A program made the position numbers and the translations under genes. This document shows positions 57,483-64,000 of a stretch of 64,000 nt of DNA, piece by piece (position 1 is the first letter of the stretch; every line of letters starts with the position of its first letter). The DNA is from Methanotorris igneus Kol 5 (GTDB taxonomy: Archaea; AGJL01; Methanococci; Methanococcales; Methanococcaceae): NCBI RefSeq assembly GCF_000214415.1, contig NC_015562.1, positions 558,001-622,000 of the forward strand, written 5' to 3'. The notes below the pieces were generated by a model. That model saw only the letters and a program-made list of their open reading frames with translations, made no database searches and was not told the origin of the DNA.

Positions 57483-57548
57483 TTTGGGTTCATTTAAGAG
57501 TTTGATAAGGATAATAAGAAAGATGAAAGAAGAGGCTATCGCATTGGG
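57483..57548 (+). pseudogene. Fragment of a cobN-like gene
   Basis: GAGTTTGATAAGGATAAT followed by AGAAAGATGAAAGA matches cobN at 53351-53383 (one change at the junction), with clear similarity for about 60 bases (protein SFKSLIRIIRKMKEE against SFESLIRIMRKMKEE). No further cobN sequence around it, so it is debris of a second copy or a recombination scar. The following 57549-57660 spacer is AT-rich. Confidence 0.65.
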
Positions 57549-57665
57549 AAAAAATATATAAAACAGGGCTTAAATATAAATGGCAAATATACAACCAAAT
57601 TAAAGGAAGAATTAAACATTATTTTGAAATTTTAACTATAACCCTGCCACACTTAAATAATTAAT

Positions 57666-57686
57666 GGCAAAACCGTAGGTTTTGCC
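57666..57686. repeat. GGCAAAACC/GGTTTTGCC hairpin upstream of the RraA-like gene
   Basis: Perfect stem GGCAAAACC…GGTTTTGCC, 30 bases before the next start codon; it could fold in the leader of that mRNA. Confidence 0.6.
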
Positions 57687-57715
57687 GTAAAAATTTTTGA
57701 TGATAGGTCGAAACT

Positions 57716-58297
57716 ATGAAAATTTTAAATACCTTTTCAGTTCCAAATTTATGTGACGCAGGTGCGAGGGTTTTGAAGGGAATAAAGCCAATAAATCCTA
57801 TGCAAAAGATTGTTGTTGGGGAGGCATTAACTGTAAAAACCTCCCCACATGATTGGGGAACCGTTGTTAAGGCAATAAAATATGCAAGAAACAAAATAAT
57901 AGTCGTTGATGCAAATGGAGGAGACATTGCTGTTTGGGGCGGGTTGGCATCAACAAATGCAAAATTGAAGGGGGTTTTGGGGATTGTTATTGATGGGGGA
58001 ATAAGGGATGTTGAGGATATAAATGCTTTAAAATTCCCCGCCTTTGCGAAACATATTGTTCCAAATGCAGGAAAGCCATTGGATGAAGGGGAGATAAATG
58101 TCCCAATAACCTGTGGAGGAGAATTAATAAACCCAAAAGATATTATTGTTGGAGATTGCAATGGAGTTGCAGTTATAAAAAGGGAAGAGTTAAGTGAGAT
58201 TATTGAGAATGCAAAGGCAATAAAAGAAAAGGAAACAAACATAAGAAATAAAATTTTAAGGGGCATGGATCTTGGAGATATTTTGAGGTTAAGATAA
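57716..58297 (+). CDS. RraA-like/HMG-aldolase-fold protein
   Basis: 193 residues of the RraA-like superfamily. FSVPNLCDAGARVLKGIKPI, GEALTVKTSPHDWGTVVKAI, VVDANGGDIAVWGGLASTNA, GVLGIVIDGGIRDVEDINAL and ITCGGELINPKDIIVGDCNG with the Asp and Arg residues that bind metal and keto-acid in the aldolases. Members include 4-hydroxy-4-methyl-2-oxoglutarate aldolases and RNase E inhibitors; archaeal substrate unknown (in some archaea fused to hexulose-phosphate synthase). AGGTCGAAACT precedes the ATG. Probably co-transcribed with the transporter and reductase downstream. Confidence 0.88.
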   Translation: MKILNTFSVPNLCDAGARVLKGIKPINPMQKIVVGEALTVKTSPHDWGTVVKAIKYARNKIIVVDANGGDIAVWGGLASTNAKLKGVLGIVIDGGIRDVEDINALKFPAFAKHIVPNAGKPLDEGEINVPITCGGELINPKDIIVGDCNGVAVIKREELSEIIENAKAIKEKETNIRNKILRGMDLGDILRLR

Positions 58298-58368
58298 ATA
58301 AGACAAAAAAGCTTTTTAAAGGTTTCTTGGGGATGAAATCAAAGTTATTAAAGTTTAAGAGGGGGATT

Positions 58369-60449
<2,081 letters not shown>

Positions 60450-60683
60450 AGAATAAATTTATTTTGCATTATTCTCGCCTGCAATAACCTTAACCGTTTT
60501 TGTAAGCTTTTTATACTTGTGATTAACATTGTTTACTATTATTTACACAAAAACCTACATAAAATTATTATATAGAACAAAATATAAAAAATATTTTACG
60601 TAGTCTCGCAAAACATTTATAAAATATCCTTAATATCAAAAACACTGTTAATTATTAAAAATTTTATTATCCCAACAAGAAAT

Positions 60684-60935
60684 TTGGTGAGGTTAACAGG
60701 AAAGAATGAAGTTGATCGAGGAGTTATAGCAATAGACGAGGTTAACAATGCATTCTTAAAGATTAAAGAAAGTATAGACAGAACTATAGAAAAAATAAAC
60801 AAAATAAAAGAAGATGCTCAAAGAGCAAGTGATAATATCCAAAAGGCTTTAAGAGACGTTCAAGATGTTGCTTCAATATCAGAAGAATTTGCTGCAACTG
60901 CCTTCCGAAACTGTTATATATTAGATGAGTGTTAG
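60684..60935 (+). pseudogene. Fragment resembling a chemotaxis-receptor signalling domain
   Basis: 83 codons: a helical, heptad-rich stretch AFLKIKESIDRTIEKINKIK, EDAQRASDNIQKALRDVQDV, ASISEEFAATAFRNC. The end VASISEEFAAT resembles the tail of methyl-accepting chemotaxis protein signalling domains, but the core hairpin tip is missing. No start codon with support; the sequence ends just before the tnpA gene. Best read as a gene fragment cut by the IS607-type element. 60450-60683 is AT-rich without a gene. Confidence 0.45.
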
Positions 60936-60954
60936 TTATTATTGGTGAGTAAGT

Positions 60955-61584
60955 ATGAGTTTAGAAAGACTATATACGATGAAGGAAGCTTGTGAATTGT
61001 TGGGAGTTCATATAAAAACACTGCAAAGATGGGATAGAGAGGGAAAGATAAAGTGTGTTAGAACTGTGGGGGGAAAGAGGAGGGTTCCAGAGAGTGAAAT
61101 AAAACGAATATTAGGAATTAAAGATAAAGAACAAAGAAAAATTATCGGCTATGCAAGGGTTTCATCTAACACACAAAAAGACGATTTAGAAAGGCAAATA
61201 GACGCGATAAAATCATACGCAAAAGATAGGGGCTGGAATATAGAGATATTAAAAGATGTTGGTAGTGGATTAAGCGAAAAAAGAAAAAACTACAGAAAAC
61301 TTTTAAAAATGGTTATAAACCGGGAGGTTGAGAAAGTAATAATTGCCTATCCAGATAGATTGACAAGATTTGGCTTTGAAACATTAAAAGAATTCTTTAA
61401 ATCTTACGGAACGGAGGTAATCGTTATTAATAAGAAATGTAAGGCTCCACAAGAAGAGTTAGTAGAAGATTTAATAACCGTTATTTCCCATTTCGCAGGA
61501 AAATTATACGGAAGGCGTTCTCACAAATATAAAAAACTTATAAAGACAGTTAAAGAAATTGTGGGCGAGAATAATGCAAAATAA
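60955..61584 (+). CDS. tnpA: IS607-family serine recombinase TnpA
   Basis: 209 residues. N-terminal MerR-like HTH ([40 protein letters not shown]), then the serine resolvase catalytic domain [20 protein letters not shown] with the nucleophilic serine in [25 protein letters not shown] and [20 protein letters not shown] with the catalytic arginine. TTGGTGAGTAAGT precedes the ATG. Integrates and excises the element without the site selectivity of IS200-type tyrosine transposases. Appears intact. Confidence 0.93.
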   Translation: MSLERLYTMKEACELLGVHIKTLQRWDREGKIKCVRTVGGKRRVPESEIKRILGIKDKEQRKIIGYARVSSNTQKDDLERQIDAIKSYAKDRGWNIEILKDVGSGLSEKRKNYRKLLKMVINREVEKVIIAYPDRLTRFGFETLKEFFKSYGTEVIVINKKCKAPQEELVEDLITVISHFAGKLYGRRSHKYKKLIKTVKEIVGENNAK

Positions 61585-62854
61585 AAACAAACTTCCATCC
61601 GAAATCGTATTAACTTACAAGATTAAACATAATTACGATTTAAAAAACTTGTTAGATGGATTTATGAGTACCTCTCAGAAAGCAGTTGATATTATCTGGG
61701 AAAATATCAACTGGAAAGAAAAACAAGTTAAACATCGATTTAAATCTAAAAATAAATACAAATACTACACAACCACCCGATTAATCCCAGAAATTCCAAA
61801 AGATAAGGATTTCAAAAGAGAACTAAGAAATTATTTACTAAATGGATGGAATTTTGCTTCTCATTATGTTGATGGGGCTATTAAAGTGGCTTATTCAACA
61901 ATAGAGAGTTGGAAATCGAATTATTTAGATGGTAAAAGAAAAAGAAATAAACCGACATTTAAAAGACCTTTTGTTAGAGTTAAAAATACCCTAATAAAAT
62001 ACGATAAAGAAAATGGAACGATAAGGATAACGATAAAAGCGAGGAGAGAGTATTTAATCTTAGATATTAAAAATGAATGGTTTTTCGAAAAAATTAAAGG
62101 TTTTGACATTGGAGAGATAATATTAAAAGACAGTGAAGCATTAATAACCTTTAAAAAACCTTTAAATATATTTGATAAAAAAGTCGTTATCGGTGTAGAT
62201 AGCAATCTAAAATCCTTAGATTTATTCCATCCAGAAGAAGGGTGGATTAGAATTGATTTATCTGAACTGCGTAGAATAAAGAATGTTTATGATGTTATTA
62301 TCGATAAGTTAAAGTCGATTTATAAAAAAGCCCCAAAAAGAATTGGTATCTTGCTAAAAAAGTATTATAATAGAAGAAAAAATCGAGTTGAAGATTTTAT
62401 TAACAAATTAACCTCCCAATTGTCAAAGCTTTTCCCAGATGCAATTTTTATCTTTGAAGATTTGGATAAGCTCAGTATGTATAAAAATTCGAAGTTTAAC
62501 AGAGATTTGGATAGAACGAGTTGGAGAGAGATTGCAAAAAGGCTAAAATATAAGAGTATTGTTTTTTACGTTAATCCTCACTATACTTCAAAAACCTGTC
62601 CCGTATGCGGGAGTAAAATGGAGTCCCAAGAGGGACAGGTTGTAAAATGTGAAAAATGTGGAGTTTTCAATAGGCAGTTCGTCGGCTCTTTTAATATCTT
62701 TAAAAGAGGAGTTAAATTAGTTAAAAAACTCTTAGGCGGAGTTGGGGTTCTCCCGGAGCGAAGCGACGGGAACTTAAAAACCGTTAGGTTTTTATGTCCG
62801 TGGCTGGGGTGGAGGTCGATGATTTACTCTCCAATGAACCCAGAGGAGAGTTGA
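61574..62854 (+). CDS. tnpB: TnpB RNA-guided nuclease homologue, RuvC-III aspartate replaced
   Basis: 426 residues from ATG 61574 inside the end of tnpA. Ruv[21 protein letters not shown] (Asp present), Ruv[22 protein letters not shown] (Glu present), zinc ribbon [20 protein letters not shown] then [18 protein letters not shown]. In active TnpB the last motif is usually D-R-D/Q with the third catalytic Asp; here the codon is AAT (Asn). The protein may therefore lack DNA cleavage while keeping DNA/RNA binding. The C-terminal tail ([15 protein letters not shown]) is translated from the hairpin region that likely also forms the guide RNA scaffold. Confidence 0.9.
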   Translation: MQNKNKLPSEIVLTYKIKHNYDLKNLLDGFMSTSQKAVDIIWENINWKEKQVKHRFKSKNKYKYYTTTRLIPEIPKDKDFKRELRNYLLNGWNFASHYVDGAIKVAYSTIESWKSNYLDGKRKRNKPTFKRPFVRVKNTLIKYDKENGTIRITIKARREYLILDIKNEWFFEKIKGFDIGEIILKDSEALITFKKPLNIFDKKVVIGVDSNLKSLDLFHPEEGWIRIDLSELRRIKNVYDVIIDKLKSIYKKAPKRIGILLKKYYNRRKNRVEDFINKLTSQLSKLFPDAIFIFEDLDKLSMYKNSKFNRDLDRTSWREIAKRLKYKSIVFYVNPHYTSKTCPVCGSKMESQEGQVVKCEKCGVFNRQFVGSFNIFKRGVKLVKKLLGGVGVLPERSDGNLKTVRFLCPWLGWRSMIYSPMNPEES

Positions 62855-62948
62855 GACCGATGTCACCCAAGTCCATCGTGAGGGTTAATTTAAGCGGGAG
62901 TACTTTTATTCACATTTACTCCTAAATCCTCACGATGGATAGACCCCC
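62745..62948 (+). ncRNA. Putative ωRNA/right-end scaffold of the tnpB element
   Basis: TnpB guide RNAs derive from the tnpB 3' end and right end. Here: stem TCCCG, loop GAGCGAAGCGA, CGGGA (62751-62771); stem AAAAACC…GGTTTTT (62776-62793); and a 12-bp stem TCCATCGTGAGG/CCTCACGATGGA (62872-62883, 62928-62939) before AGACCCCC. Strong, nested stems in an AT-rich genome and homology with the relict copy support a structured RNA. Ends are approximate. Confidence 0.55.
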
Positions 62949-63463
62949 GAGTAAAAATAGAACCTAACAAAATCCTATACTTTTCAATGAATGAGTTAAA
63001 ACTTAACAACATTACATTAATGGATGCATTAAAATCATACTCAGAAATTTTTGGAGTTAATCTATACGATGAAAAAATAATCTTACTACTTGATGAGATC
63101 CAATATGAAAAACAGTGGGATTTGATTTTAAAAAATCTTTATGACACTACTAACATATTTGTAATAGCTACTGGTTCCTCAGCAGTAAAATTAAAAGAAA
63201 GTCCTGATTTAGCAAGGAAAACTTTGCATAAACCAATTTACCCAATGACATTTAGGGAATATATCTATCTAACACATAATATAAAAATTGAAAGCATATT
63301 TGAAGAAGTAATTTTAAATGGTAAGTTAGATAATTTTAAAAAACTATATGCTCGAGTTTATTCCCAAATTACAGAAGATGAGGTTAAGAAATATTTAAGA
63401 ATTGGGTCTTTGCCTTTGCATTGGAAGGGGATGAATTGGATGTTTATGAAAAAATATATTTAG
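62949..63463 (+). pseudogene. AAA+ ATPase (DUF4143-type) fragment, 5'-truncated and frameshifted
   Basis: In-frame reading begins right at the element edge (…VKIEPNKILYFS) and continues from ATG 62987: EKIILLLDEIQYEKQWDLIL (Walker B), FVIATGSSAVKLKESPDLAR, KPIYPMTFREYIYLTHNI. The Walker A N-terminus is missing. Near the end the frame drifts (LPLHWKGMNWMFMKKYI), while the +1 frame reads LEGDELDVYEKIYLDIF, which fits the family better, so there is also a small deletion or insertion. Non-functional remnant of the ATP-binding family with C-terminal nuclease-like domain. Confidence 0.75.
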
Positions 63464-63565
63464 ATATATTCTGCTTTTTCAAATAATATTGCAGTGTTTT
63501 TTAAAATAGTTTACATTAAATTTATAGAACTAAATTAATCAATAAACTAAAATAAAAAATAAATA

Positions 63566-63644
63566 TGGTAGCGGGGGGTGGATTTGAACCACCGATCTCC
63601 GGGTTATGAGCCCGGCGGGATAGGCCTGGCTACCCTACCCCGCT
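63566..63644 (-). tRNA. Initiator tRNA-Met (anticodon CAU)
   Basis: Minus strand: acceptor AGCGGGG/CCCCGCT with the A1-U72 pair, D arm with GGGTAGCCAGG, anticodon stem CCGGG-CTCATAA-CCCGG containing the three consecutive G-C pairs of initiator tRNAs, T arm GGTGG-TTCAAAT-CCACC, encoded CCA end. No intron. The A1-U72 pair and GGG/CCC anticodon stem distinguish it from elongator tRNA-Met. GC content is far above the flanks, as expected for hyperthermophile tRNA. Confidence 0.96.
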
Positions 63645-63804
63645 TCTCTCAAAACGCATGCGTAATTAAGGATAGTTCTTTTAATATATATATTTTTTGG
63701 TTTTGTTTTAATATGTGACACAACCCACAATATCAATAATACAATAAAATAATAAAGAAAGTTTAATAATAATTTAAACCACAACGTAATGTGATGGTGG
63801 AATG

Positions 63805-64000
63805 ATGTTTGAGATAAAAGATAGAGATGCGATGGGAAGGATTGGAAAATTAAAAATAAATGGTCATAAAATAGAAACACCTACAATAATGCCTGTAGTT
63901 CATCCAAATCCAAAAAAGCAAGTTGTGCCAATTGAACTAATAAAAAAATTAACAGACATTATAATAACAAACTCATACATAACTTATTCAACACCAAAAT
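63805..64000 (+). CDS. tgtA: tRNA-guanine(15) transglycosylase (archaeosine), N-terminal part
   Basis: The first 65 residues before the window edge: MFEIKDRDAMGRIGKLKING, HKIETPTIMPVVHPNPKKQV, VPIELIKKLTDIIITNSYIT. This is the start of archaeal TgtA, which exchanges guanine-15 of tRNA for preQ0 in archaeosine synthesis. Start ATG 63805 follows GGTGGAATG; the preceding ATG at 63802 is an alternative. Divergent from the initiator tRNA gene. Confidence 0.9.
   Translation, partial: MFEIKDRDAMGRIGKLKINGHKIETPTIMPVVHPNPKKQVVPIELIKKLTDIIITNSYITYSTPK

Larger units (their letters stand above)
60936..62948 (+). mobile_element. IS607-type element (tnpA serine recombinase + tnpB)
   Basis: tnpA and tnpB overlap by 11 bases, the standard IS607 order. 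Right end region (62751-62948) holds hairpins and the conserved block CCAAGTCCA…TGGATAGACCCC also found in the relict at 15932-16047. The left boundary is set only by the end of the chemotaxis-receptor fragment. On the right the element abuts a 5'-truncated ATPase gene, so it (or a deletion it caused) joined two unrelated gene fragments. Confidence 0.8.

Overview
The window looks like the chromosome of a hyperthermophilic, hydrogenotrophic methanogen of the order Methanococcales, family Methanocaldococcaceae (Methanocaldococcus or Methanotorris-like). Reasons: very low GC with AT-rich spacers, GGTGA-type ribosome binding sites, reverse gyrase, methanogen-only enzymes (PurP, ComB, MptN, a TfrB-like subunit, methanogenesis-marker proteins, an MJ0208-type flavoprotein), archaeal ribosomal proteins S19e and L39e, Alba, KEOPS Cgi121, and a CRISPR repeat ending in ATGGAAAT. 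Genus assignment is inference from remembered protein similarity.

Layout. 1-9.2 kb: end of an iron-type ABC permease, purP, a HEAT-repeat gene split at a run of ten G, AMMECR1, an ABC-class ATPase with an ArsR-type regulator and a small membrane protein, aspS. 9.3-15.8 kb: CaCA exchanger, tfrB-like gene, purM, comB, DUF116 protein, ArsA/Get3 ATPase. 15.9-18.5 kb: mobile-element debris, a DUF155/RMND1-like protein, cgi121 with a duplicated 3' end. 18.5-28.4 kb: hisD, a complete branched-chain amino-acid ABC operon (livK-G-F-H-M order), pheT, leuC. 28.4-34 kb: decayed ORF, membrane protein, V4R protein, hypF, a membrane-anchored unknown. 34-36.2 kb: CRISPR leader and 16-repeat array without cas genes, then more small elements. 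36.4-41.9 kb: methanogen-marker cluster, taw3, intein-free reverse gyrase. 41.9-43.7 kb: a small inserted island with an archaeal ATPase. 43.8-48.8 kb: hypA, RNA-binding protein, alba, flavoprotein, CRM-domain protein, then rps19e, pdcd5, PP-loop ATPase, rpl39e. 48.8-55.8 kb: chlI/chlD chelatase genes joined by a -1 slippery heptamer, an IS copy with perfect 9-bp target duplication, and divergent cobN. 55.9-60.4 kb: macro-domain protein, mptN, RraA-like protein, DASS transporter, arfC-type reductase. 60.7-64 kb: IS607-type tnpA/tnpB element between two gene fragments, initiator tRNA-Met, start of tgtA.

What stands out. (1) chlI and chlD overlap through AAAAAAC so that one mRNA can give both the small and medium subunits for the CobN cobaltochelatase encoded next door. 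(2) A family of short two-hairpin elements shares an 11-nt loop of consensus GAGCGAAGCGA with the 3' end of the tnpB element. Two copies sit exactly at gene 3' ends, each followed by a second, mostly synonymously recoded copy of that gene end; one is inserted in frame in a transporter; one lies at the distal end of the CRISPR array. (3) A TIR-bounded MITE family (ends TAGTTGTGTGCG-like, TA target duplications, internal GGCAAAAC/GTTTTGCC hairpin) fills many spacers. (4) A relict end of a tnpB element at 15.9-16.3 kb keeps a terminal hairpin whose arms differ from the intact copy but still pair. (5) The HEAT-repeat gene is interrupted at a G10 tract that one extra G, or a -1 slip, would repair.
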